DNA from: Azonexus sp.
GTDB taxonomy: Bacteria; Pseudomonadota; Gammaproteobacteria; Burkholderiales; Rhodocyclaceae
Assembly (NCBI GenBank): GCA_031277255.1
Contig: JAITMS010000177.1
Span: forward strand, 1 to 42,564
DNA: 42,564 nt
Direction: 5' to 3'
Part shown: positions 9,429 to 19,113 of the stretch, in pieces
Layout: each line of letters starts with the position of its first letter
How positions within the stretch are numbered: the stretch's first letter is position 1
Position numbers and translations under genes: made by a program
Notes under the pieces: model-generated
Seen by the model: only the letters and a program-made list of their open reading frames with translations
Databases searched by the model: none
What the model was told of the DNA's origin: nothing

Positions 9429-11435
9429 TCAAGCGCAGCATCCGCCGCCACTACCGACTTCACCCAGACGCACGCCGATGTCGTAGCCTTCGAGAATGGC
9501 GTCGTAGATCTTGCGCGGCTGCACGCAGTCGCCAATCGCGGTCGCTGGCACGCCGAGTTTCTTCAGTTCGTCGGCGAACCACGGCTGGCCGCTGAAACCG
9601 GACGAGATGACGATGGTGTCGGCAGGCAGCAGCGTCTCGCGGCCCTTGTTGTCGGTAAACAAGGCTCCTTTGCCGTCGACGCGGACGACGTGGTGGCCGG
9701 TGCGGACGGCGATTTTATTGGCCGCGAACAATTCGAGCATGGCGGTGCGGTTCGTTTCCTCGACGCCGATGCCGGTATCGCCGCTGGCGCCCATGAAATC
9801 TTCCCGGCGGGTGACGACGCTGACGGTGCAGCCTTGTTCGGCCATGTGTCCGGCCACTTCGCAGCCGACCAGGCCGCCGCCGATGACGACGACGCGGACC
9901 TTGGCCTTGTCGTCGCCGCGCAGCACGGCGCAGCCATCGAGCACATTTTTCCGATCGGAGCCGGGGAAGGCTCTGTCCACCGGCGCGCCGCCGATGGCGA
10001 CGACGACGTGGTCAAAGCCTTTTTTGGCCAGGTCGGCAGGCTTGACTTCACGATAGACGACCTCGACGCCGAGTTTCTTGAGGCGGCTGCTCTGCTGGTT
10101 CATCAAGAGGCGCAGATCGGCCTTGAACGACGGCGCCGAGCCTTCGATCAACATGCCGCCGAGTTTGCGCCGCTCAAAGAGCGTCACCTTGCCGCCGCGC
10201 GCCGCGAGCATTTCCGCCGCCTTCATGCCGCCCGGCCCGCCGCCGACGACGGCGACGCGGAAGTTTGGCGGCAGCGGCGTCGGACAGACCATGCCCTCGT
10301 TGCCGAGATCGGGATTGACGGTGCAGCGGACGGCCTGAAAACGCTTGAAAGAACGGTCGAGGCAGCCGTCGTTGCAGCGGATGCAGGGCACGATGTCTTC
10401 CGCCAGCCCGGTTTCGGCCTTGATCGGAAAATAGGGGTCGGCAAAGAGCACGCGCCCCAGCCCGACAAAATCGCCCTTGCCCGCGGCCAGCACCGATTCG
10501 GCCAGTTCCGGCGTATTCAGGGAACCGCTGGCGATGACCGGAATGTCGACCGCCTGCTTGATGGCGTCAGCGGCCCAGGCGTTGTGCGCGTTCGAGACGT
10601 AGAGCGGGCTGACCTGATGGTGCATCTGATGGTGGTTGCCGCCGGAGACGTGAATGACGTCGACGCCCGCTTTTTCAAGCGCCTGGGCGACGATGACGGT
10701 TTCTTCGATGGTGGTGCCGTCCGGCTCGTATTCGGTGCCGCTCAGGCGCACGCCGAGCGGGAAATTGCGCCCGATCTTCTTCCTGACATCGGCGATCACC
10801 TGCATCAGGAAGCGCATCCGGTTTTCCAGCGAGCCGCCGTACCAGTCGGTGCGCCGGTTGGTGCGCGGCGAGAGGAAATTGGTAATCAGATAGCCATGCG
10901 CGCCATGGATTTCGACAAAATCAAAACCGGCCATTTTGGCCCGCCAGGCGGCATCGCCAAAGGCTTTGACAATCTCCTGAATCTCGTCCCAGGTCAGTTC
11001 GTCCGGCGGTTCGCCGCCAACCGCGTGCAATTCCTCCCAGGGAATGCGCGACGGCGCCTTGATCGGCCGGGTGCCGAGAAATTTCTGCCGCCCGGCGTGT
11101 TCCAGTTGAATGCCCGCCTTGACGCCATACGACTGGATCGTCCGCGCCAGCCACGCCAGCCCCGGAATATGCTCGTTGCTGGAACAGCCGATCTGGCACA
11201 TCGCCGATTTGCTGGCGTCGTTGTCGATAAAGGCGTACTCGACGATCAGAAGACCGGGGCGACCGCGCGCCAGTTCCGTGTAGTGCCGTATGTTGCGATC
11301 GGTCACCGCGCCGTCCATCGCCGCCATGCCGCTGGAGCATGGGGCGCGGACGATGCGGTTGCGGACTTCGAGCGTGCCGATGCGGCCCGGCGTAAACAAC
11401 TTGGGATAGCGTTGCGGGTTCGTGGTTTTTTTCAT
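9429..11435 (-). CDS. Old-yellow-enzyme-type enoate/2,4-dienoyl-CoA reductase-like flavoprotein
   Basis: A 668-residue protein with the FadH/BaiCD/trimethylamine-dehydrogenase layout. Residues 1-340 are an FMN TIM barrel (QLEHAGRQ, EIHGAHGYLITNFLSPRTN, YGGSLENRMRF). A 4Fe-4S cluster site follows (CIRCNDGC plus a Cys after QAVR). The C-terminal half contains FAD and NAD(P) Rossmann folds (VAVVGGGPGGMKAAEM, VVVIGGGLVGCEVAGHM). Such enzymes reduce activated C=C bonds of 2-enoates, dienoyl-CoAs or steroid/bile-acid rings. The start at 11435 has GGAGAG upstream; earlier in-frame starts overlap a stem-loop. It is 30 bases upstream of the hydratase/dehydrogenase fusion. The tail GSGGGCCA is cysteine-rich at the very end. 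The exact substrate is unknown. Confidence 0.88.
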   Translation of the reverse strand: MKKTTNPQRYPKLFTPGRIGTLEVRNRIVRAPCSSGMAAMDGAVTDRNIRHYTELARGRPGLLIVEYAFIDNDASKSAMCQIGCSSNEHIPGLAWLARTIQSYGVKAGIQLEHAGRQKFLGTRPIKAPSRIPWEELHAVGGEPPDELTWDEIQEIVKAFGDAAWRAKMAGFDFVEIHGAHGYLITNFLSPRTNRRTDWYGGSLENRMRFLMQVIADVRKKIGRNFPLGVRLSGTEYEPDGTTIEETVIVAQALEKAGVDVIHVSGGNHHQMHHQVSPLYVSNAHNAWAADAIKQAVDIPVIASGSLNTPELAESVLAAGKGDFVGLGRVLFADPYFPIKAETGLAEDIVPCIRCNDGCLDRSFKRFQAVRCTVNPDLGNEGMVCPTPLPPNFRVAVVGGGPGGMKAAEMLAARGGKVTLFERRKLGGMLIEGSAPSFKADLRLLMNQQSSRLKKLGVEVVYREVKPADLAKKGFDHVVVAIGGAPVDRAFPGSDRKNVLDGCAVLRGDDKAKVRVVVIGGGLVGCEVAGHMAEQGCTVSVVTRREDFMGASGDTGIGVEETNRTAMLELFAANKIAVRTGHHVVRVDGKGALFTDNKGRETLLPADTIVISSGFSGQPWFADELKKLGVPATAIGDCVQPRKIYDAILEGYDIGVRLGEVGSGGGCCA

Positions 11436-11514
11436 CAGTTCTCTCTCCGAAATACCCGGCCCAACCCGGAGCGGCGTCAGCGCGCCCCGGTTCGAGCCTT
11501 TGTTCATCTTGCGA

Positions 11515-11540
11515 CCAGCGCCCGCTTGACCGGGCGCTGG
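11515..11540 (-). other. Strong intercistronic stem-loop after hyuB
   Basis: Two perfect 10-base arms, CCAGCGCCCG and CGGGCGCTGG, flank a 6-base loop two bases after the hyuB stop. There is no T-run after it on either strand, so an intrinsic terminator is unlikely. It may stabilise the hyuAB part of the message or mark a processing site between hyuAB and the downstream flavoprotein gene. Confidence 0.6.
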
Positions 11541-11542
11541 CG

Positions 11543-13240
11543 TCATTTCACGCCGTAGTTCTGGCGCGCCTGTTCGGGCGTCACCAGGCCATCGGCAATA
11601 TCGGCTTCGATGCGGGCGCGGTCGCGTTCATGCGGGTCGCCGTAACCGCCGCCGCCGGTCACGTAGAGGTGCACCTCGTCGCCGCGCTGGAGATTGAAAA
11701 AGGACTGGGTGTCGATCTCCTGCGCGCTGCCATCGCTGCGATAGAGGACGGCGCGGGACTTCGGCGCCGGCAGCCCGCCCATCAGGCCGTAAGGCCGGGT
11801 TTCCTCATTGACGCCGCCGCCGAAATTGACCGCCGCGATGCCATCGGCCTCGACCCGATAGCGGTACGAGGTGCCCATGCCGCCGCGCCATTTCCCCGGC
11901 CCGGCGCTATCGGTCCAGTATTCGTACTCAAGGACGCGATAGGGGTTGACCAGCTCGTGCAGTTCCGGATCGGGCGAGCGCAGCCCGCCCGCCGTAATCA
12001 CCGTGCCCATGTGATCCCAGCCATCGAAACCCTTGGCCGCGCCGCCGCCGGATTTGGCCATGAAGTGGATGTCGCCGAAGTGGCGCTGCGTCACCGGGTT
12101 CATGCCCATCGACGACGGCGCCAGCCAGCGTCCCCAACCGGCATAGACGCGCTCCGGCACGGCTTGGGCCAGGGCCAGCCAGACGGCTTCGACGATGGCT
12201 TCGGCGGTGACGACGGTGCAGGTCGTCACCGGCGCCGGTTCCAGTGAATTGACGATGGAACCGGCTGGCGCATGGACGCTCAGGGCGCGCAAAGCGCCGT
12301 CGTTGTAGCGGACATCGGCGCAGACGGTCATAAAAATGGCCTGGAAGGAAGCGGAAATGGTGTTGCTCAGGGTGCTGTTCACGTAACCCGCGACCTGGGC
12401 GTCGCTTTCCGACCAGTCGAAATGGATCGACTCGTCGCGCACGGTCAGCGCCAGCCGCAGCCCGATCATCTGCGCCTTGTTGATGCCGTCGTGATCGAGG
12501 AAACGCTCGGCCCGGTAGGTGCCGTTCGGCACATTGCGCAGCGCCGCCCGCATCTGGCGGTCGGAGGCGTCGAGCATCCGGTCGGCGGCGTCTTCGAGCA
12601 CCGGCATGCCGTATTTGGCGATCAGGGCGCGCAGGCTGCGCTCGCCGACGGTGCAGGCGCCCATCTGGCATTCGAGGTCGGCTTCGACCAGCCAGGGCAT
12701 GCGGACATTGAGCAGGATCATGTCCCACAGCGCCTTGTTGCGCTTGCCCGCGACCATCAGCTTGGCTGGCGGAATGCGCACGCATTCTTCCCAGACGCTG
12801 CGCGCCGCCGGGTTGTAGCCGACGACGCCGCCGCCGCCGACATCGGCATGGTGTCCCTTGGAGACGGCCCAGAAACACAGTCTGCCCTGGTAGAACACCG
12901 GCTTGGCCACGGTCACGTCGGGCGGATGGTTGTTGCCGCGATAGGGGTCGTTCAAGACGAACACATCGCCCTCGGCAATATCGCCCTCAAAGGCGCTGGC
13001 GATGCTGTGCAGGGCCGACGGCAACGACCCCATCAGCACCGGGATGTAGGCGGTCTGGGCAAGCAGATGGAGACGGTGGTCAAAAACGCCGGTGGCGAAA
13101 TCGCGCGCCTCGGAAAAAATCGGCGACCTTGAGGTGCGCAACATCGTCTGGCCGATTTCCTTGCTGATGGCATCCAGGCGGTTGCTGATGACCGAAACCA
13201 GAATCGGGTCGGTCTGGATTTCAGAAGCATTCGTGCTCAT
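11543..13240 (-). CDS. Hydantoinase B/oxoprolinase-family protein (HyuB-like)
   Basis: A 565-residue protein of the HyuB/acetone-carboxylase-alpha/oxoprolinase-C family. Recognisable blocks are SPIFSEARDFATGVFD near residue 45, a FVLNDPYRGNNHPPDV metal-site-like stretch near 90, and GWDHMGTVITAGGLRSPDPE near 410. Its ATG overlaps the hyuA stop (ATGA), so both subunits are translationally coupled. Family members hydrolyse 5-oxoproline or hydantoins with ATP, or carboxylate ketones (acetone, acetophenone carboxylases). No hydantoin racemase, carbamoylase or acetone-carboxylase gamma subunit is visible. Because the surroundings are acyl-CoA enzymes, a ketone carboxylation or lactam/lactone-opening step is inferred rather than hydantoin use. 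Confidence 0.88.
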   Translation of the reverse strand: MSTNASEIQTDPILVSVISNRLDAISKEIGQTMLRTSRSPIFSEARDFATGVFDHRLHLLAQTAYIPVLMGSLPSALHSIASAFEGDIAEGDVFVLNDPYRGNNHPPDVTVAKPVFYQGRLCFWAVSKGHHADVGGGGVVGYNPAARSVWEECVRIPPAKLMVAGKRNKALWDMILLNVRMPWLVEADLECQMGACTVGERSLRALIAKYGMPVLEDAADRMLDASDRQMRAALRNVPNGTYRAERFLDHDGINKAQMIGLRLALTVRDESIHFDWSESDAQVAGYVNSTLSNTISASFQAIFMTVCADVRYNDGALRALSVHAPAGSIVNSLEPAPVTTCTVVTAEAIVEAVWLALAQAVPERVYAGWGRWLAPSSMGMNPVTQRHFGDIHFMAKSGGGAAKGFDGWDHMGTVITAGGLRSPDPELHELVNPYRVLEYEYWTDSAGPGKWRGGMGTSYRYRVEADGIAAVNFGGGVNEETRPYGLMGGLPAPKSRAVLYRSDGSAQEIDTQSFFNLQRGDEVHLYVTGGGGYGDPHERDRARIEADIADGLVTPEQARQNYGVK

Positions 13241-15336
13241 TGGGATTCTCCCGTCGAGAGTTTGCGGATCAGTTCGGCCACGTCCTCGCCCTTCCTGTAC
13301 ATCAGGTAGTTGTTGCCGATGTCGCAGCACAGTTCAAAATCGCTCGGCACGAGAATGCTGGTCGTCGGCTGCACGACGATGGCCGGTCCCGGCACGATAT
13401 TGCCGTTAAAGAGGCGCAAGCCCTCGTAGACGGGCGTTTCGACCCAGTCGCCTTCGTGCCACGCCATGCGCCAGCCGGTTCTCGCCGCCGACGGATCAGT
13501 GCCTTGCAGCACATGGGTATCGGCAATCGGCTTTTCGGTGACGCCGAGGGCGCTGACGCGCAGGTTGATGATCTCGACGGGCGAAGCCGGTGTGCTGTAG
13601 CCGTAGAGTTCGTCGTGCCGCCGGTGGAATTCGTTGGTCAGCGTCAGCAGCGCCGCCGCCGAGAAATCGCCATGATCGAAAGCCGGGACTTCGACTTCGT
13701 TGAACTGGCCGATGTAACGGAGATCCGCCGAATACTTGATGACGACCTGGTCGGCGGAGACGTTTTCCGTCTCCAGCGTCTTGACGGCGGTGTTGACGAT
13801 GTTCTGATAGATCGCCGCGACGTCTTCGAGTACGACGCTGCCGAATTCGCGGGCATAGGTGTGCACGTAGTCGTGCTTCAGGTCCGAGAGCAGCATCCCG
13901 GCGGCGCAGAAGACCGACGATTCGCGCGGAATCTGGATCAGCGGAATTTCCAGTTCGCGGGCAATCGGCCCGGCGTGAACCGGCCCGGCGCCACCGGCGA
14001 CGACCAGCACGAACTCGCGCGGATCATAGCCGCGCTGCACGGAAACGACCGCAATGGCCGCCGCCATGTCGGCATTGACCACCTGATAAACCCCATGCGC
14101 CGCATCGACGACGCTCAAGCCGAGCGGTTTGGCCAGGTATTCCTCAATGGCGCGGCGCGCTTCGCCGCCGTTCAGGGTCAACTCGCCGCCGGCGAAATCG
14201 AGGTAGCCGAGCACGTAATTGGCGTCGGTCACCGTCGGCAGCTTGCCGCCACGCCCGTAGCAGGCTGGCCCCGGCGAAGCGCCGGCGCTTTTCGGGCCGA
14301 CGTGCATGAGGCCGCCGTCATCGACCCAGGCAATCGAGCCGCCGCCCGAACCGATGGTATGAATATCGAGACTCGGCGAAGCCACCCGATGGCCGCCGAT
14401 CGACCCTTCCGTCGTGACGCTGGGCAGACCGTTGCGCACCAGCGCGACATCAAACGAGGTGCCGCCCATATCAACGGTAATCAGATTGCGGAAGCCATGC
14501 GGCGCGCCATAGTAGATACCGGCCTGCGGCGCTCCGGCAGGCCCGGAGAGGAGCGTGTTGGAAGCAAAACGCTGCGCCACCTCCGGCGACATGACGCCGC
14601 CGTTCGACTGCATAATCAGCAACTTGCCGGTGAAGCCAAAATCCTGCAAGCGCGTCTGCAAGCGCGACAAATAGCGATTGAGCACCGGCCCGACGTAAGA
14701 ATTGAGGGCCGTGGTGCTGTGCCGCTCATAGACCCGGATCTGCGGCAGAATCTCGGTCGACAGCGAAATATAGACGCCGGGCAGCTCCTCTTCGAGAATC
14801 TCCTTGGTTCGCCGCTCGTGCTGGCCATTCAGGAATGACCACAGGTAGGACACCGCTACCGCCTCGACGCCCGCTTCGCGGAACAGCGCCGCCGCCTGGC
14901 GCACGTCATCCTCGTTGAGCGGCGTCGCCACCGCGCCGTCCGCCGTGACGCGCTCGTTGGCCACGGCAATCAGACGCCGCGGCACCAGTTGCGGCGGCGG
15001 CGCATAAATACTGAACTGCCGCTCCTTCAAGCCGCGCCGCATGTTGAGCACATCGCGGAAACCGGCTGTCGTGACAAAGCCGGTCACCGCGCCTTCCCCG
15101 GTCAGAACGGCATTGGTCGTGATCGTCGTCCCGTGCACGATCGTCTCGACCTGACGCAACCATTCCTCCAGCGACAAGCCGACGCTCTCCGCCGCCTTGC
15201 TCAGCCCATTGAAAAACCCGATCGTCGGATCTTCGGGTGTCGTCGAAGTCTTGTAGACCTTCGCCGCGCCTTGATCGTCCTTGACCAGAAAGTCGGTGAA
15301 TGTACCGCCGACATCAACGCCTACCCGTATGCCCAT
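13237..15336 (-). CDS. Hydantoinase A/oxoprolinase-family ATPase subunit (HyuA-like)
   Basis: A 699-residue ASKHA-fold protein. The phosphate-binding motif GVDVGGTFTDFLV is at the N-terminus. LITVDMGGTSFDVALV lies near residue 285, followed by GGGSIAWVDDGGLMHVGP and a glycine-rich FVLVVAGGAGPVHAG block near 440. It is expected to use ATP to activate the substrate or bicarbonate and hand it to HyuB. The ATG at 15336 is favoured because AGGAG lies 5 bases upstream; a GTG six bases earlier overlaps that site. The gene is the promoter-proximal member of the long minus-strand operon and has an FNR-type palindrome and a possible leader ORF upstream. Confidence 0.88.
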   Translation of the reverse strand: MGIRVGVDVGGTFTDFLVKDDQGAAKVYKTSTTPEDPTIGFFNGLSKAAESVGLSLEEWLRQVETIVHGTTITTNAVLTGEGAVTGFVTTAGFRDVLNMRRGLKERQFSIYAPPPQLVPRRLIAVANERVTADGAVATPLNEDDVRQAAALFREAGVEAVAVSYLWSFLNGQHERRTKEILEEELPGVYISLSTEILPQIRVYERHSTTALNSYVGPVLNRYLSRLQTRLQDFGFTGKLLIMQSNGGVMSPEVAQRFASNTLLSGPAGAPQAGIYYGAPHGFRNLITVDMGGTSFDVALVRNGLPSVTTEGSIGGHRVASPSLDIHTIGSGGGSIAWVDDGGLMHVGPKSAGASPGPACYGRGGKLPTVTDANYVLGYLDFAGGELTLNGGEARRAIEEYLAKPLGLSVVDAAHGVYQVVNADMAAAIAVVSVQRGYDPREFVLVVAGGAGPVHAGPIARELEIPLIQIPRESSVFCAAGMLLSDLKHDYVHTYAREFGSVVLEDVAAIYQNIVNTAVKTLETENVSADQVVIKYSADLRYIGQFNEVEVPAFDHGDFSAAALLTLTNEFHRRHDELYGYSTPASPVEIINLRVSALGVTEKPIADTHVLQGTDPSAARTGWRMAWHEGDWVETPVYEGLRLFNGNIVPGPAIVVQPTTSILVPSDFELCCDIGNNYLMYRKGEDVAELIRKLSTGESQ

Positions 15337-15388
15337 ACGCACTCCTGGTTTGTGATGGCAAACTCGTTGCCGGGTTTCCGGGTAGCAT
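15314..15388 (-). CDS. Possible 24-codon leader ORF overlapping the hyuA start
   Basis: A very strong ribosome site (GGAGGAG, 15394-15400) stands 5-7 bases before ATG codons at 15391 and 15388, in a frame different from hyuA. This frame runs through the hyuA ribosome site and start and stops with TGA at 15314-15316, 20 bases inside hyuA. The encoded peptide (starts MLPGNPATSLPSQT) has no recognised domain. It could couple hyuA translation to upstream ribosomes, or be chance. Confidence 0.3.
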   Translation of the reverse strand: MLPGNPATSLPSQTRSAYGHTGRR

Positions 15389-15462
15389 CATGTCTCCTCC
15401 CGGTGTAAATATTTTATATCTGAATATTATGCAGACTTTTTTATATTTTGCAAAAGGCGCGG

Positions 15463-15476
15463 TTGACATAGGTCAA
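15463..15476. promoter_or_regulatory. FNR/ANR-type palindrome upstream of hyuA
   Basis: TTGACATAGGTCAA is a perfect inverted repeat (TTGAC-N4-GTCAA) matching the FNR-family consensus TTGAY-N4-RTCAA. It lies in an AT-rich stretch between hyuA (minus) and the DOMON gene (plus). A TATAAA hexamer on the minus strand at 15440-15445 and a CATAAT at 15426-15431 lie on the hyuA side. Oxygen- or nitrate-responsive control of the catabolic operon is inferred. Confidence 0.45.
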
Positions 15477-15523
15477 GCTCACTGTGTTTTTTTTGCCAAT
15501 GGCATCGCGCGAGACAGGGCGAA

Positions 15524-16213
15524 ATGATTGAACCGGCAACCCAGGGTTGTTCTGGCAGCGCATCCATGATGGGGGAGCGTGCGCCTGGCAGAAGAAAATC
15601 GCCAGCATCAAGCCATTTGCCGCCGTCGGCCGGGCGGCTACACTGGCGGTATCCCGTGTTTTCAAGCATCGCCGCCGTGTCAGCTTCCGTTGCTCTTGAT
15701 CCGCATCCCGCCACACCCGCGCCGCCTGACGAGGCGTTGAGGGTTGATTACGCGCTCAGTCGGCGCGGCCTTGAACTCTGTTATCGTTTTCACGGCGATC
15801 CGGCGGCTTTGCGGCTGCCGGAGCCGCGAGTTGGCGGCCCTGCCGATGGTCTGTGGCGGCAGACCTGTTGCGAGGCGTTTGTCGCCGCCGTGGATGCGCC
15901 GGGCTACCGGGAATTCAATTTTTCGCCTTCCGGGCAGTGGGCGGTTTATCGTTTTGCCGATTACCGGCGGCGCGACGGCGCGGATTCGCCCGTGGCCCTG
16001 CCGCCCCTTGTCTTTCACCGCCGGGCGGATGGTTTCGAGCTGCGGGCGGTGATTCCCTCCGCACTGCTGCCCACCGGGCCGTTGCATGTCGGTTTGAGCG
16101 CCGTACTGGAAGACGCCGACGGCGGCATCCGTTACCGGGCGCTGGCCGACGGCGGCGGGCCGCCGGATTTTCATTTGCGTCGAACTTTCATTCTCACCCT
16201 CGATCACCCATGA
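15524..16213 (+). CDS. DOMON-like domain protein
   Basis: The frame holds 229 codons, but the recognisable part starts near residue 52 (SASVALDPHP) and runs to the end. It resembles the DOMON-like group usually found next to DUF1343/NamZ genes. Motifs include LELCYRFHGDP, LWRQTCCEAFV, YREFNFSPSGQWAVYRF and a final RTFILTL strand, a beta-sandwich pattern. A GTG at 15677 would give a 178-residue protein that better fits relatives; ATGs at 15524, 15566 and 15569 lack clear ribosome sites. If GTG 15677 is the start, 15337-15676 is a 340-base intergenic region. The stop overlaps the next ATG (ATGA), so the pair is coupled. Ligand binding, perhaps a sugar, is inferred from the fold; no signal peptide is evident. 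Confidence 0.7.
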   Translation: MIEPATQGCSGSASMMGERAPGRRKSPASSHLPPSAGRLHWRYPVFSSIAAVSASVALDPHPATPAPPDEALRVDYALSRRGLELCYRFHGDPAALRLPEPRVGGPADGLWRQTCCEAFVAAVDAPGYREFNFSPSGQWAVYRFADYRRRDGADSPVALPPLVFHRRADGFELRAVIPSALLPTGPLHVGLSAVLEDADGGIRYRALADGGGPPDFHLRRTFILTLDHP

Positions 16214-17424
16214 GTCATCCCTGCCAAACCGGCCTCGACCGCCTGCTCGCCGATCCCGCCCTGCGCCGCCCGCTGGCGGGCCGCCGCGTGGCGCTGCTGG
16301 CGCATCCGGCTGCCGTCACCGCTGCGCTCGACCATGCGCTCGACGCGCTCATGGCCTTGTCCGATCTTCGCCTCACCGCCGCTTTCGGCCCGCAGCACGG
16401 TCTGCGCGGCGACAAGCAGGACAACATGATGGAGTCGCCGGATTTTGTCGATCCGCGCCACGGCATCCCGGTCTTCAGCCTCTATGGCGAGGTACGGCGG
16501 CCAACGGCGGCGATGCTGGATGCTTTCGATGTGTTGCTGGTCGACCTGCAAGACCTCGGCTGCCGCATTTACACCTTCATCACGACGCTCCGCTACGTGC
16601 TGGAAGCCGCCGCCGCTCACGGCAAAACGGTGTGGCTGCTCGATCGCCCCAACCCGCTGGGCCGTCCGGTCGAAGGGCTGACGCTGCGTCCGGGCTGGGA
16701 AAGTTTTGTCGGCGCGGGCCGGATGCCGATGCGCCACGGCCTGACGCTGGGCGAACTCGGCCACTGGTTTGTCGCTGACGGCCAACTCGATGTCGATTAC
16801 CGCGTCATCGAGATGCAGGGCTGGCGGCCCGACGCCGCGCCCGGTCACGGCTGGCCGGAGGATGAGCGGCTGTGGATCAACCCCAGCCCCAACGCCCCCA
16901 ACCTCGGCATGGCCCGCGCCTACCCCGGCACCGTCATGCTCGAAGGCACGACGCTTTCCGAAGGGCGCGGCACAACGAGGCCGCTGGAACTGTTCGGCGC
17001 GCCTGATCTGGATGCCGCCGCCGTGCTGGCGACCATGCGCGACCTCGCCCCCGGCTGGCTGGCGGGCTGCGCCCTCCGTGACTGCTGGTTCGAGCCGACC
17101 TTCCACAAACACGCGGGACAACTCTGCCACGGCCTTTTCATCCACGCCGCAGCGCCCTGTTACGACCACGCCGCCTTCCGCCCCTGGCGTCTGCAAAGCC
17201 TCGCTTTCAAGGCAATCCGCCGGATTTACCCGGATTACCCGCTGTGGCGCGATTTCCCTTATGAATACGAACACGAGCGCCTGGCGATTGATCTCATCAA
17301 CGGCTCCCCCCTGCTCCGCCAATGGGTCGACGACCCCCAGGCCACGCCCGCCGACCTCGACGCCCTGGCGGCTGTTGATGAAGCGGCGTGGATTGAGGAA
17401 AGACGAGCGTTTCTATGTTACTGA
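16210..17424 (+). CDS. DUF1343 protein, NamZ-type exo-beta-N-acetylmuramidase family (GH171)
   Basis: A 404-residue protein of normal family length. Conserved blocks are RVALLAHPAAVT, FGPQHGLRGDKQDNM near residue 62, VFSLYGEVRRPT, DLQDLGCRIYTFITTL, LLDRPNPLGR and LWINPSPNAPN. Characterised relatives (B. subtilis NamZ/YbbC) release N-acetylmuramic acid from muropeptide ends. Many family members carry PEHG at the conserved QHG position, as far as I recall; this one has Gln. No secretion signal is seen, which suggests a cytoplasmic recycling role. It overlaps the DOMON gene by 4 bases. The ATG at 16210 is chosen on homology; the open frame upstream is a shadow of the DOMON gene. Confidence 0.88.
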   Translation: MSHPCQTGLDRLLADPALRRPLAGRRVALLAHPAAVTAALDHALDALMALSDLRLTAAFGPQHGLRGDKQDNMMESPDFVDPRHGIPVFSLYGEVRRPTAAMLDAFDVLLVDLQDLGCRIYTFITTLRYVLEAAAAHGKTVWLLDRPNPLGRPVEGLTLRPGWESFVGAGRMPMRHGLTLGELGHWFVADGQLDVDYRVIEMQGWRPDAAPGHGWPEDERLWINPSPNAPNLGMARAYPGTVMLEGTTLSEGRGTTRPLELFGAPDLDAAAVLATMRDLAPGWLAGCALRDCWFEPTFHKHAGQLCHGLFIHAAAPCYDHAAFRPWRLQSLAFKAIRRIYPDYPLWRDFPYEYEHERLAIDLINGSPLLRQWVDDPQATPADLDALAAVDEAAWIEERRAFLCY

Positions 17425-17452
17425 GGGCAAGCGGCAAGGCAGCAGCATCGTA

Positions 17453-17486
17453 ACGACAACGACACTACAGGCGGCTATAATAAGCC
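17453..17486 (+). promoter_or_regulatory. Promoter and possible operator of the toxin-antitoxin operon
   Basis: A perfect -10 TATAAT (17476-17481) lies 17 bases after ACGACA (17453-17458), a partial -35. The -10 sits in the imperfect palindrome GGCTATAATAAGCC (17473-17486). Autorepression by the antitoxin-toxin complex at this palindrome is inferred from how TacAT-type systems usually work. Confidence 0.45.
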
Positions 17487-17515
17487 AATATACCGAAAAA
17501 ACCGAGGAGAAACCC

Positions 17516-18303
<788 letters not shown>

Positions 18304-18335
18304 AACGGACATTGCCGCATCTCGATCAGACTTGA

Positions 18336-19103
<768 letters not shown>

Positions 19104-19113
19104 AAGCCAAACC

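Noticed and set aside
11515-11540. Intrinsic terminator after hyuB
   Set aside because: The stem is strong but no T-run follows on either strand, and the next gene continues in the same direction.
8619-11558. 979-codon open frame on the plus strand
   Set aside because: It is antisense to the flavoprotein and the hydratase/dehydrogenase fusion, has no family-like motifs and reflects GC-rich third positions of those genes.
11543-15336. Hydantoin utilisation operon
   Set aside because: No racemase, carbamoylase or hydantoin transporter is present, and the surroundings are acyl-CoA enzymes.
15463-15468. TTGACA as a -35 box for the DOMON gene
   Set aside because: No -10 match lies 16-18 bases downstream; the hexamer is better explained as half of the FNR-type palindrome.
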